Below, one piece after another: positions 10,619 to 21,879 of a DNA stretch of 64,000 nt. Each line of letters starts with the position of its first letter. Position 1 is the first letter of the stretch. The position numbers and the translations under genes are program-made. Source of the stretch: Bagarius yarrelli (Eukaryota > Chordata > Actinopteri > Siluriformes > Sisoridae); contig VCAZ01000112.1 of the NCBI GenBank assembly GCA_005784505.1, positions 310,001 through 374,000 on the forward strand, written 5' to 3'. The notes under the pieces were generated by a model. That model saw only the letters and a program-made list of their open reading frames with translations, was not told the origin of the DNA and did not search any database.

Positions 10619-11687
10619 TTTATGAAAAAGACACACATAGGTGTAAATACTGTAGTTAGGTGTCGACCATTATATTGAGTTATATTTACAATTTCAGTAA
10701 AATCAAACTTTGCAGGTACATCATAATATAATAGTACTTTTATGATATAATCTCCTTTCTGATATAAAAAACACATTTCCTATTGCAAAACACTATTTTA
10801 TTATTTCTTAAATATTGCATGAATTTACCCACTTCTGGCTATCAAATTGCCCTTTTTATTATCAACAGTATTTAGTGACTGCATTACGTCTAACGGTGCC
10901 TTAAAATAAACACAATTGTGAATTATAGGTAGTCTGTTCTCCCTAAGATGCACTCCTTTATACTAACATATTTGTTTATTCTGGTCCTGATCAAATCCAC
11001 AAAATATTAAAATGCCCAAAGAAGTGCACTATATAGTGGACAGTTGTAATGACCTTCTACTTTATCTACTCTCTAATTGCTTATTGCCTTATTTATATTA
11101 TTTTTTCAAGGAATTTCTAAATGTATTCATGCTTGCCAATTCATTTTCTCACTTTCCGCATGCTGGTTTGCATCTTTTATCTACTAATGCCCTATTTTCC
11201 TATTTCTGCCAGTCAGATATCTTTAGTTAACAGTGTTATGAGTCAATGGCTGTTTTTTGATTTTGTTTTTTTTTGGTTTCTAAGGGCAAGCAAGCGATAT
11301 CCCGTAATCTGGCACTCCAACTTTCTTTATCTGGCTCACATATATTTGTGAAATAAAAGAAGAATTCAGACTTGATGCTGCCTGCCAGAAAACAGCGGCG
11401 ATGAGCTCATTTCTCACACATAGTATAACAGGAAGCTAGAAGCTAGTTGGCTTTTGGTCTAGACACTGAAATGCAGTACAGGAAGTGGTTCCATTTGGGC
11501 CATTTTCAATCCTTTCTGAATATGTGGGTCTTACTATATTTAGCCCAGCATGGATTTTATTTCTTGTGCATTAACGAACCCTTGTGTCTAAACTAACCAC
11601 AAGATAACTGAATGAATAAATGCTAATGGTAATGAATGCTGCACAGTCATATTTTATTCAAAATAATAAATTAACCACGCCCTTAAA
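10086..11687. other. AT-rich DNA with an AT dinucleotide run
   Basis: A (TA)n run with one tatagata break occupies 10559-10614. Elsewhere the sequence is AT-rich; short open frames near 11012-11351 have no recognisable domain. Confidence 0.5.
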
Positions 11688-11850
11688 TTAAGACGCCCTT
11701 ATCCAGGGTAACTTTTATTTATACAACTTAGCAGTTGGCAGTAAAGGGCCTTGCTTAGGAACCCAGAAGTGACAACTTGGTGTTACTGGGAATTAAACCC
11801 TCCCACCAAGCTTCTGGTTAGCAGTGCAACACCTTAACCACTGAGCTTGC
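11688..11850 (-). mobile_element. SINE-A copy, diverged
   Basis: Antisense order: aagacgcccttatccagggt, atacaacttagcagttgg, aagggccttgcttaggaacc, ttactgggaattaaaccc, cagtgcaacaccttaaccac. The final head bases are mutated (tgagcttgc). Confidence 0.8.
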
Positions 11851-12026
11851 ACAAACAGTTTAGATCATAAAGTTAGGACTTAAACACAAGCAGCACAGTT
11901 TATGTAATATTTCCTAGTGAAAGATGAGAAAGGTCCATCTATAAAACATTAATTAGGGACTGAGCTTTGCGAATGGCCCCATGTTATTCTACTTACAGAA
12001 CGTTTAAACAATTGTGATTTAAATTT

Positions 12027-12182
12027 AAAGATCGGGGGTTTGATTCCCAGCACCACCAAGCTGCCACTGTTGGGTCCCTAAGCAAGAACCATAACCTGTA
12101 ATTGCTCATTTGTATAAAAAATATCTATAAAAAAAAATGTCTCTCTGGAAAACGGTGTCTACCAAATACTGCAAATGTAAAT
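12027..12182 (+). mobile_element. SINE-A copy, head missing
   Basis: Starts at the B box (aagatcgggggtttgattcc), then cagcaccaccaagctgccac, gggtccctaagcaagaacc and a decayed tail ctctctggaaaacggtgtct. It is 5'-truncated and faces the minus-strand copy at 11688-11850. Confidence 0.8.
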
Positions 12183-13579
12183 TAAAAATGATCTCTCTCT
12201 CTCTCTATATATATAAGTGTCTGTTTATAACTGAATAAGATCCCGCACTCCATTTATAAATGAATTAAAGTTTTTTTAAAGTGTGCAGACCATATTAGAG
12301 ATGCTCCATTCTGGATTAGAGGAATGATTGGTCCTTATGTTGGCCGCCGGGTCTCACCTGCTCATCGGCTTTATAATTTTGACAAAATTGCTTCGTAGAC
12401 AGCAAAGGGTCCAAAATGGATGGCCATATACTTTTGGCTACAAACCCTGAAATAGGGATTAGATGTGTTTTGTGCTTTTGTCTCCCCTCTTTCATGCTGC
12501 TCAGCTGGTCTTTTTGATAGCTTTTGAAAAAGGGACATTGGGGGCATGACTTATTTCAGCTGTCTGTGAAATGGCGTACTGGGTTTTTTTTTCTGTCTCA
12601 TTTATCTCCTAGTAGTTTTCTTCATCGGTTTGCTTTCGTTGATTTGCATATTTTTCTGTTGCTAGGGTCCTACTTTGGACTTTAATTTTATTTCCCACAT
12701 CCCTGTATCATTTTGACCTTCTTAGTCTTTGTCCATCTGTCACTTTTTTTGATTCTTGGAGAGATATGCTGAGTTCAAAGACATGCTAGTACCCGGTTCC
12801 AAATCATTCTGTTATTCTAGCCCATATTTTGCATCTTCTTTTTCTGACCATTCCTTTAATATACTTGCTCACGTAATTAAGTTAAGAAAAAGCTTCTAGT
12901 TGGTAACATTTCTCATCACTTAGATCCAACAAAGCTCGTCTTTCTTTCTGCAGTGTCTCAGATGGACTGGCTGAAAGCCCACACTGGCTCTGAGGGTACT
13001 TAAGCCTTGAGACACTGTTTCAACTTTTTTTTCTCTCTCGAATAAAAAGGAAAAATATCTCACTACAATCAATAAAAACTCAGATGTATAAGATAAAATG
13101 CACAGGATGTAGAAAGCAAGCTGTGATTTTTTTTTTTTTTTTACTTCCTGTGCATCACACCATTAGGGTGGTATTGAAAAATACATCTCATAGAGCTTGT
13201 TTATCTTTAGCCTGCGATTTTTCCTGGAGTCAGTTTAAGCCCTACACTTTGAAGGGAATTAATTAATTTGCACATTATTAACACTTTTTACTCCTAACAA
13301 ATAAGTCATATTTGTAGTCCTCTCTCACCGAAGCTGCTGTATTTTAGGTTAAGTAGATTTGCGATCGCGCCTTTAATAGCAAAGCATCCTTGACTTGTTG
13401 CTAATTCTCTTGCTACTTCACTGAGCATGGCTCTTTTATTAATCTTTTCTGTAAAATGAGCCCTAATGAGCGTCTCAACCGCTGTGGATCCAGTAGGCTA
13501 TTTGCAATAGCCTTAAAGAGACCTCATAAACAACTAATAGACTTTGATAAATAAATGTGACTTTACAAATAATATACAT
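12183..13579. other. Single-copy-like DNA
   Basis: Short ct/ta runs occur at 12193-12217 and a T-run at 13127-13142. About 13330-13560 is repeat-free with TAAT-core motifs. It is only a candidate conserved non-coding block, because nothing in one sequence shows conservation. Confidence 0.4.
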
Positions 13580-14850
13580 TATACTGCCAAAAGATTGTGG
13601 ACACCAAACACAACATCTTATTACAGATTTACTCCCTATTTTTCTATTAGATTAAGCACCACTCTTCTATAAGGATTTCCAACAGAGTTTGGAGCTTGAA
13701 TGTGAGATATGTGTTTATTCAGCTACAATAGTATTAGTGAGATCAGGCTTTAACCTCGGATAAGGAGGTCTGCGGTGCAGTCGGTGTTCCAGTTCATCCC
13801 AAATTTGTAGCAACTTTTTGGACAGAAACCAAATATGTTCCCAAAAGGTGGATGTGATCCTGGATTAACATCCTTTGTTGATCGTAAAACAATAATACAT
13901 TTCAATTAACCATTAATCATAACCATCTGATGTCATCAGCGTGTGCCGACCAAACCCGCCTCAATCCATTTTTGAATCTTAAATTTGTCCATAAACCAAC
14001 TAAAAAAACTTTAACTGAGTAAATGATAAAACATATCTTATTAACTGAAACAGGAAATTCTTTGATTCGGGAACAATTTATTGACAATGATGATTCCTGG
14101 ATTAACATTGGATCACAACATGAAATAAAACAAAGGATATTTAAAAAAAATTAGCGATTGTCTTGGAAAAACATTAGTGAATTTAGACTGTATTGATTCT
14201 AACGATTTAAAATAAACATTACTGAATTTAGACAGTGAATCATAAACAATCACTAATGAACAATTGAATGTTCTGAAAGGGTGAACCTGTAGAAGCGCAA
14301 CAGAGCAACATTCTTACTATAAAACAGGGTTTAACATTATTCCCTTCGATTACAACCTTTAGAGATTTAATAATCACAAGCCATAATTTCATAACCATAT
14401 ACCATAAATTATTAAAATTTATGAATTTAATTACTTTTATTTATGCACACACACACCTAAATACATTTTCCTGCACACACACATACACACACATTTATTT
14501 TTGGTCACGAAGCCTTGGGTTATTTAACTGCATATATTCTGCACTGTTTCATTACAGAATTAGTATGCATAATTATTATTATTATATATATCATGTCATT
14601 TATGTGTTTTTAATGTTTTTTTTTATTTAATAAATACATTCATAATATTACATTATGATTTACAAGAATAGAATGAGGCGGGTTTGGTCGACACACACAC
14701 TGATGATATCAGATGTTTATAATTGGTTGATTAAAACGATGATCCAGGATTAATATAGGATGTTACATGCAGGATCACATCCTACTCAGAAAAATCACAT
14801 CCGCCGTATCGAATAGTAAGCTGTCCATAACCTTTTGGCTATTTAGTATA
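13580..14850. mobile_element. D transposon split by another transposon
   Basis: The left end tatactgccaaaagattgtg (13580) is mirrored at the right by gtccataaccttttggctat (14823-14842), i.e. inverted termini. Just inside the left end, gagatcaggctttaacctcg and ccagttcatcccaaatttgt match other D copies. Most of the interior is an unrelated insertion (13850-14782). No transposase frame survives. Confidence 0.65.
13850..14782. mobile_element. DNA transposon with about 115-bp inverted ends
   Basis: The left end ggatgtgatcc (13850-13860) is the exact complement of ggatcacatcc (14772-14782). The arms extend inward with gaps and mismatches, including the exact 17-mer cgaccaaacccgcctca (13947-13963) matched by tgaggcgggtttggtcg (14674-14690). 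The 933-bp element is AT-rich inside, non-coding, and carries two related copies of acattagtgaatttagac. The superfamily is not assigned, and no clean target duplication was found. Confidence 0.7.
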
Positions 14851-15209
14851 TAATCTGTCTAGATTTTAAGGTCAGTGTTATTATACTGTTTTTCTCATTC
14901 TAGCACTACATGTACTCTGGAGTGCAGCAGAGCAAAAAATAAAAAAGGGATATTCTTGGCGTATAGCTTTCACAGGACTGTAACTCACGACTTCCTTCTT
15001 TATTTGCTATATATTTCATTTGAAGTGTTGAAACAGTTCACTTCTGTTTTTCTAACCATCCATTGTAAGTAACTGTTAAAGCAACGATCATAAATCTAAT
15101 ATGAAGTAAAAACTGGATATTTTCTCGGAACAGCATATGCTTATAAGTTTCATTTTCAGTATTTTGCCCGTTTAAATTCGGTGATCATTGTTTTATAGTA
15201 ACTTAATTA

Positions 15210-15240
15210 TATGGTCCAAAGTTTGTGGACACCTTACCAG
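15210..15240. mobile_element. D transposon terminal fragment
   Basis: atggtccaaagtttgtggac followed by acctta is a good D terminus, but no partner end is evident nearby. It lies about 360 bases beyond the D copy ending at 14850. Confidence 0.5.
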
Positions 15241-15294
15241 CTAGTGTGTCCTATTTCGGGGTTATCACACAAGTAAAAGTCAGGCTAAATTGGT

Positions 15295-15455
15295 ATCCCT
15301 GGTGTTGGTTTAATCCGGGTATTCTGGTTTCCTCCAACAGTCCAAAAACATAATGACAGCTGGGTTTTTTTTTTTTATTCTAGGGGTTTACTCTAGGGAT
15401 AGACTCTAGCAGATCCCTGTGATCCTTATTAGAAATAAGGTGGTAAAGACCTGGA
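15295..15455 (+). mobile_element. R1 repeat, internally deleted
   Basis: Runs through ccgggtattctggtttcctc, cagtccaaaaacat, aatgacagctgggt, actctagcagatccctgtga and ggtggtaaagacctgg. The segment between the middle and the end is deleted. It leads straight into a ggat microsatellite. Confidence 0.75.
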
Positions 15456-15680
15456 TGGATGGATGGATGGATAGATAGATGGCTAGATGGGTGGATGGAA
15501 GGATGGATGGATAGATAAATGAATGAATTGGATGAATGAATTGAATGGATGGATGGATGGATGAATGGAGGTATATGAGTTCAGTTGAGCAACTTATTAA
15601 TTTTTGTTTATTCTAGTTACATGATTAGAGATAACGAGGTATGGACAATGAATGGATGGATGGATGGATGGATGGATAGA
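15452..15680 (+). repeat. GGAT/GAAT tetranucleotide arrays
   Basis: Imperfect ggat, agat and gaat units occupy 15452-15565, with a second ggat block at 15652-15680. A similar sequence follows each block (gaggtatatgagttcagttg after the first, gaagatatatgaattcagtt after the second, each continuing gagcaact), suggesting a local duplication of the array plus flank. Confidence 0.85.
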
Positions 15681-15689
15681 TGAAGATAT

Positions 15690-17316
15690 ATGAATTCAGT
15701 TGAGCAACTTTTTAATTTTTCGTTGATTCGAAGTTTTTTAGTTTTTTTAAATCTAGAAACAGGTAGAATCACCAAAATAATTCCAGGCAGTGTAAATTGT
15801 TTTGAATACAAACGATCACTGATGCTGAAAGCACCTCATCTTGTCCTTCACTCTGTGTGTGTGTGTGTAGCTTTCTTTTACCTGGGTTGCCAGATTAAGT
15901 GGCTTCGGGGAAGGATCTAGCTCTTTATCGATGCAGAAATGTTTTATACAGAAGACTCTGTAAGCACCATGCCCAAGAATTTGTGTGTTTCTGTGTGTAT
16001 TCATGCACTCATGGAAGCAGAATCTTTTCGTCATTTGGCATTTTCTTAGATGTGATTCATTTGCATTCTCTGACCGAAAAGAATAAGGAAAAAAGGGAAA
16101 AAGGGGGATAGAGAGTGAGTCACATGCTGTATAAATCACTAATCATTTACCAGCCTTATTATATTATGTGAATGTGCATTGTGTGTGTGTGTGTGTGTGT
16201 GCGAGAGAGAGCAGGCAAACAATGGTAAACTGTGATGGATGAAATTAGTAATTAGTAGTAGGTCACTTTGATCTTCATCAAAAGAATAATAAAATAAAGG
16301 AATTAAAGCTACAGAAAAAGTCATTCTGAAAAAAAAGTCTAAAAAACTGTTAAAAATTATTTTAAATTATTGACTAAACACGAAATTATTTTTTTGTGTT
16401 TGTAATCCACAATTTCTTTTAAAAATGCATTTATTTAGAATCAGTTAATATGGAAAACTTAAAAAAGGGTTAGAAGCACGACAGGGTAATGTGATTATGG
16501 CCCGATGTGAAGCAAAATTACTTATTTACAATATTTTTTTATTCTATAGTGTTTAATTTCCTTTATTCCTTATATCTGCCAATGAATGCATATTTTTTGA
16601 AAAAAGTTGCACTTTTAACCGTTTTGGTCATCTACAGTCATCGCCACAACAACATTTCTTTAGTTCTCTTTTCTACAAATGACATAAAAAAACCCTTTTT
16701 AATAAACCAGGAAGCTTTAGAATGTCTATCGTCCCTAAGATGTCATTTTTTCTAGTAGAAAAAGTGACGAAAGTCTGACTTTTAAAACATTTTCTTACTT
16801 AAAATGCATCAATCACATGTAAAATAAATCAGTGCCAACATTCACAGAATAACATTACATCATAAACATGTTTGAATAGGTTCCTCCAGTTCCTGTTCAA
16901 ATTGTAATGGAGATAAAATGAGCTCTAGCAGGAAATTGTGTACAGCTTCAACATGGAAAAAAATGTCTTCTTCAGTCTGTAAAGTGCTAAAAACATAATT
17001 TGCATCCAGTTTAACTGCAGCATAACACTTGAGCACTGCTGACTTGTTAGTGTGAGACATCCAGACTCCTCACCAATAACAGCTTCTTTCAGAGCATTTC
17101 GGCTCCAACGATTCAAAAGAGAAGAAAAGTCTGACGTCTTTGGGATGAGCTAAAAAAAAAAGAGCTATTGATTTCACTATGCTCCATTTAGGTGCACAGC
17201 TTCATCTGTTAAGATATTTCATTAAAAATGCAAACAAGCACCTTCTTCTTTGATACTTTAGGAAGAGGGTTCAGTTCTGTAGGCGGATAAGGGCAGCTTT
17301 GTACACTGTTCCACAG
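15690..17316. other. Single-copy-like DNA with TG runs
   Basis: (TG)n tracts lie at about 15854-15868 and 16179-16202. No exon, RNA gene or dispersed repeat was recognised. Short open frames on both strands lack domain signatures. Confidence 0.45.
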
Positions 17317-17502
17317 TTTACATTTACATTCACAGCACTTGGCAGACATCCTTATCCAGAGCGACTTACATTTATTTTATACAACTAAGCAAGTGGGGCT
17401 AAGAGCCTTGCTTAGGGGCCCAGCAGTAGCAACTTGGTGGTGCTGGAAATCAAACCCCGATCTTCCAATTAGCAGTCCAACACATTAACCACTGTGCTAT
17501 TA
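17317..17502 (-). mobile_element. SINE-A copy, near full length
   Basis: Antisense: tttacatttacattcacagc, cttggcagacatccttatcc, agagcgacttacatttattt, ggcccagcagtagcaacttg, caaaccccgatcttccaatt, cagtccaacacattaaccac. Confidence 0.9.
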
Positions 17503-17820
17503 TCGGGCAATTTGCCTTTGAGCATGTCAAACGTTGGATACGCTATACCGAACTGGTGTACTGTATACTTTTCTTTTTCTGAGGTATGGCTATCCTTCAT
17601 TTCACACCCTGCTGATAAATGAAAAACAATCCATGCTTCGATTCCTCTACCCAGCTAAAATGTCGCAGCACTTGCCTTAGTCAGTGTTTTTTAGTTTGAT
17701 TAGAATCAATTGCTCTCCAGCGGGTAAATAAACTTGAGGAACTACAAACTCCCATTTAAATGTCTTGACAATCACTTTATCTTGATATGCATTTTTTTTT
17801 CCACCTCTGCATTATACTAA

Positions 17821-17878
<58 letters not shown>

Positions 17879-18359
17879 GCTTTGTCAGGTTGGTGTATGA
17901 GTGATCGAGTGTGAGCAGATGACTAAGGTTCCAAGGGATCAGAAGCACTAGAGCGGAGGCTGTCCCAGCTGTCCTGTGTAAAAGAAGGAGCAAGGAGAAA
18001 CGAGGGAGGACTAAAAAAAGAGGTGCAGCACGGGCCATCCGCCCTCTGCATCGGACAGGTGCGTCGGATTTTTCAGGTGTCATGAACTTGATGTTCTGTG
18101 AAAGCTACGCCGACGAATTTTTACAGTTTCATTTGTTCTCATTTTGTGTTTTAGATTTTAATTGTTTTTTTTTTTTAATACATCTTGCACATTTTTACAT
18201 TGGTAATTTACCCACATTGAACTATCAAAGTAAATATATGTGGTTTTATTTTTTATACTTCTCCATATTAACATGATGATAATCCCATTCACAATCTCAT
18301 GTTTTTTCACATGGGGTCACAATGTATTAGTTAAATAATAATGAAAAAGAAATTATTCT
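17503..18359. other. Single-copy-like DNA with a CT run
   Basis: A (CT)n tract of about 56 bases occupies 17822-17877. The arginine/glutamate-repeat open frame on the minus strand over it is a repeat artefact. Confidence 0.5.
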
Positions 18360-18525
18360 GGGGAGGTGGTGGCTCATAGTTAAGGTTTTGGACTACCAAC
18401 CCAAAGATTGTGGGTTTGTGATTACCAGCTCCACTAAGCCACAACCTCTGGGCCCCTAAGCAAAGGCCCTGTAACCCCCAACTGCTCAGTTATATAAATG
18501 GGATAAATGTAAGTCGCTCTGGATA
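18360..18525 (+). mobile_element. SINE-A copy, left arm of inverted pair
   Basis: Head ggtggtggctcatagttaag, then gggtttgtgattaccagctc, ggcccctaagcaaaggccct and the tail up to gtaagtcgctctggata. The tail is cut exactly where the opposing SINE begins. The gtggtggctc head links this sub-type to SINE-B. Confidence 0.9.
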
Positions 18526-18716
18526 CATTTGCAGCATTTGGCAGACGCCCTTATCCAGAGCGACTTACAATATCCCTTGTTATATACAACTGAGCAATTG
18601 GGGGTTAAGGGGCCTTGCTCAGGGGCTCAACAGTGGTGGCTTGGTGGAAGCTGGGAATCGAACCCACAACCTTCGGGTTGGTAATCCAACACCTTAACCA
18701 TGAGCCACCACTTCCC
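18526..18716 (-). mobile_element. SINE-A copy, right arm of inverted pair
   Basis: Antisense: catttgcagcatttggcaga, tatccagagcgacttacaat, caattgggggttaaggggcc, gggaatcgaacccacaacct and ccttaaccatgagccaccac. Tail-to-tail with 18360-18525: the 17-mer at 18509-18525 is perfectly complementary to 18552-18568. Confidence 0.92.
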
Positions 18717-19365
18717 GATGCCATGTTCTTTTTAATTATAGACCTCCACTCATTTTGTCAGACAAACCTGGACATAGATGACCTTTTTATACGCTTCATA
18801 CACATACACACACTTAGTCTCAGGATTTACTAATCAGTCTGTAAACCCAGTTTATTCTTCAGAAGCACCACAGACATAAATTCTCAAAAAATCCCTTAGC
18901 TAGAAAAAGTCAAAGATTACTGATGTTGATAAATGGCTTTGTCAACTTTAGGGGACGTATTCAGTTTCACTTGATGAGTGACTTTGCGGTCAATAATTAG
19001 GACACCTTTCTTCTTTTTACATAGAATTACTGGCAGTATCCCATCTGTTTCCCAACCTTTCTACCATTCATCAAAAAAAGGCAGCACCATAGGACCACAA
19101 GTAACCAGATGTTGTTCGTCATTCAGTGTTTCTTAGCATAGAACCCATTCATATGGTATGACACTTAAAGCAATGCAGCGGTGTTGTTAGTAGCTAATAA
19201 AAAGAGTAAAGTATAATATGTACTAATAAACGTACAAAATAGGTAGAATTATGAGTAGAATTTTTAAATGCTTGTTTTTGATTGGTCAGTAATAATGATT
19301 GATTATTTACAACTGGCAGTTTCTTTAACTGTAAGGTTTATTTTGTTGATCTAATTCTAAAATGT
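18717..19365. other. Single-copy-like DNA
   Basis: AT-rich, with no recognised repeat, exon or RNA gene. Confidence 0.45.
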
Positions 19366-19432
19366 CCAGCGGATCCCTGTGACCCTGAATTAGGGAATAA
19401 GCGGGTATAAAAGATGAATGAATGAATGAATC
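19366..19432 (+). mobile_element. R1 repeat, 3' end
   Basis: gtccagcggatccctgtgac, cctgaattagggaataagcg and ggtataaaagatgaatgaat: only the last part of R1 with its gaat tail. Confidence 0.8.
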
Positions 19433-19599
19433 ATTCTGAAACGCTATCATTTCAGTAGCAACAAGGAGGAGTTTTTCATAGTTGGTTCAATATATATATA
19501 TACTGTTTGAACTATGAGGCTTAAACCTTGTTCCAGGGTAAGAAACCTCCATACTGACATAGTACAATATGCCAACATCATTGTTGACTAACTTAATTG

Positions 19600-19770
19600 T
19601 CCCATTTAGAGCTTTGACTTCACCAAAAAATGCTGGGATATACTGGAGTGTTGACTTTATTCCAGACCTTTTCTGGTGCCTGATCCTGCTATTGAGCAAA
19701 TCCCCAAAGCCACGTTTCACAATCTAGTAAAAAAAAAAGCAATTCCAGAGGTGCAAAGTTATTATTGGAG
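19600..19770. mobile_element. D transposon fragment
   Basis: attgagcaaatccccaaagc, cacgtttcacaatctagtaa, agcaattccagaggtgcaaa and gttattattggagtga follow the order of the D 3' half as I recall it. It is in the orientation opposite to the copy at 41150-41610. Confidence 0.55.
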
Positions 19771-20916
19771 TGAGAAACTCTATTGCTCTCTCTCTCTCTC
19801 TCTCGCTCTCTCTCTCTTTCTCCCACACAATCATCAATTATGGTATGGTATCAGTAACTCTTACTAAGCACTGCAGGTGTGGTTTGTTAGACTTCTTTTT
19901 TTTTCTTCACTTAAAAATTGTTCATAAAACTCAAAAACTGATTTTATTTCCTGTCGCCATTTTAATTTACACCCCAGCCTGTGCGTATTTATATACACAC
20001 ACACCTCCTACCATCAAGATGCTTAATTTCCATGCATCCTTCTTTTGGGTGTCAACAATTTTTATGAGTATTGTTAAGACTTACGTTAAATGGAAGAGTT
20101 ACTATTAGCTATTATTTTGAACTGTAGTCATAGTACAATGCTGTAACCGCTATGTGGATTAGCTTTTTTAATCTAATCAAGAGATAAGATGAGGAACCTG
20201 AGGACTGATGAGGTTATGTTTGAATTTGTTAAATATTTTCCACTGTTTTTTTTTCCTTTTCTTTTCTTTAATCCGCAATCTGTTTCTTCATTTTTTATAT
20301 ATCCTTTAAGCTTATTGTGTTTCTTATAATATTATGGTTGCACTACAGACAAAACCACTTGGGACTGCATCTCAAAGTGAGTATGTCTCCGTGAAAGTGC
20401 AAGACAGTGAAACAGTGGGGTGCCGTGTGACCTTGTGATACCTCTCCACTTCTTTCACAGCTCCCATCGATCAAGCAGTCAAAGTGGGAAGTGAATACTA
20501 AGGTACTCGGGGACACGGTGTTCCTAGACATGTGCACGTATCATAGGGCACCACTCCCCTTCATGGAGGTGGGAGTGGATGTGTAAAAGTGTGTCTGTGT
20601 GCGGAGCTCTTTGTACGAAACTGCTCTTTTTTTAATCATTGTTCATTTTAGAGGGCAAAATACAAGCTGAGATACAGACAAGAAAATAGGTGTGATGCTA
20701 GACATAAAGTGGGTGCCTGTTTGCTCACAGATACAGAATTGGCCAGATACAGCCATCCTTCCAGGTTGTTTGGATGTCATCCGAGCAGTTAAATAGGCGG
20801 TTGCTTAAAAGGACCATTTTTTTCCCAAATTGGTAGCTGTCATACACCAGACTCAGCTGTAAAAATTGTTAATGAATAGCTTAAATGAGAAATTGATGCA
20901 AGAAAGCTTTAAAAGT
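19771..20916. other. Single-copy-like DNA with a CT run
   Basis: A (CT)n run with interruptions lies at 19786-19822. The stretch 20340-20580 is less AT-rich but shows no recognisable domain or splice-bounded frame. Confidence 0.45.
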
Positions 20917-21360
20917 AGGAAGTGGTAATACAGTGGTTAAAGTGTTGGACTGCTCACTAAACGATTGTGCATTCAATTCCCAGCACCCCCAATCTACCAA
21001 TGTTGAAACCTTAAGTTAGGCCCCAAACCAGTGGTTCTCAACCTATTTCGGACCCTCGTGTCAAGTTGAAACCTCTTACTGCCCCCCATGCCTTACCCAC
21101 ATTCCATTCTCATAAACTGTAGGTTTTCTGTCTTACGGGTTATCATATTATTAGACCCCAATTTAGGAGTGACAGTTATTGCATTATAAAAATAAAAAAG
21201 AAAGGAAATATTTAAGATTAAAGAATCTAATAACAAACTTGCCAAACGTTCCATAAAAGCTCTTTATTTAGTACAAAAATGCCCCTCTGGGCGCCACTAG
21301 ATTTCCTAGATTAGAATGTAAGTTGCTCTGGATAAGGGTGTCTGCCAAATGAATGTAATT
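20917..21360 (+). mobile_element. SINE-A split by an insertion
   Basis: The left part has the head (ggaagtggtaatacagtggt) and B box (gtgcattcaattcccagcac), ending near 21028. The right part (about 21310-21360) is the tail gaatgtaagttgctctggat, aagggtgtctgccaaatg. About 280 bases of foreign sequence lie between. Confidence 0.75.
21029..21300 (+). mobile_element. hAT-like end inserted in SINE-A
   Basis: Begins with cagtggttctcaacctattt, which looks like a hAT terminus of the cagtggttctcaac type. The matching inverted right end is not seen, so the element is truncated or diverged. Interior: ccctcgtgtcaagttgaaac and ctgccccccatgcc; no coding frame. The right limit is approximate. Confidence 0.5.
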
Positions 21361-21394
21361 TAAAATGTTATGGCTATTGATAACACATGCTGTT

Positions 21395-21660
21395 AAATAA
21401 ACCTGTCATTGAGTCTGTCCTGTGTTATCAGTTACTGTCTGGTTTGGTTCTGCTCCAGTTCCGATGTAAGAGACCTACAAAGGACAGTTCAGACGGCTGA
21501 GAATGTTATCGGTGCTCTTCTTTCTATTCTTCATGATATGTACACTGCCAGAATGGACATTATACACCTGTCTCCCTAGATGTTTAAACTGCTGACCTCT
21601 GGTTGGTGCTACAGAGCAAGGGACAACAGGGATTTTTTTTTCTCCAGGCAATCCACATTA
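21395..21660 (+). mobile_element. LINE ORF2 C-terminal relic (Rex1/L2-like)
   Basis: An open frame read from about 21439 encodes DLQRTVQTAENVIGALL followed by SILHDMYTAR. This matches in pattern the region after the reverse transcriptase domain of fish Rex1/L2-type LINEs (DLQRVVRTAE-like). The upstream ESVL motif is in a different frame, so there is at least one frameshift. It lacks the polymerase core and is a dead 3' fragment. Confidence 0.65.
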
Positions 21661-21879
21661 TGAACACTTAGACCCATACTACCAATCAAATCAGGTGCTA
21701 TATACAGTATATAAACACTGTATATTACCTACAGAAGGCATTCCTACAGTCCTAACAATTGCACCAGCTTTAGCGTCCATCTCTTTTAAACAGATTTTTC
21801 TTTAAACAGTATTTTATTATTCAATTAATTCTATTATATTATCATTACTATAGTAACATTTTATACTACCAACTTTGTT

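Noticed and set aside
17817..18083. Minus frame with an Arg-Glu repeat
   Set aside because: Translation of the (CT)n run.
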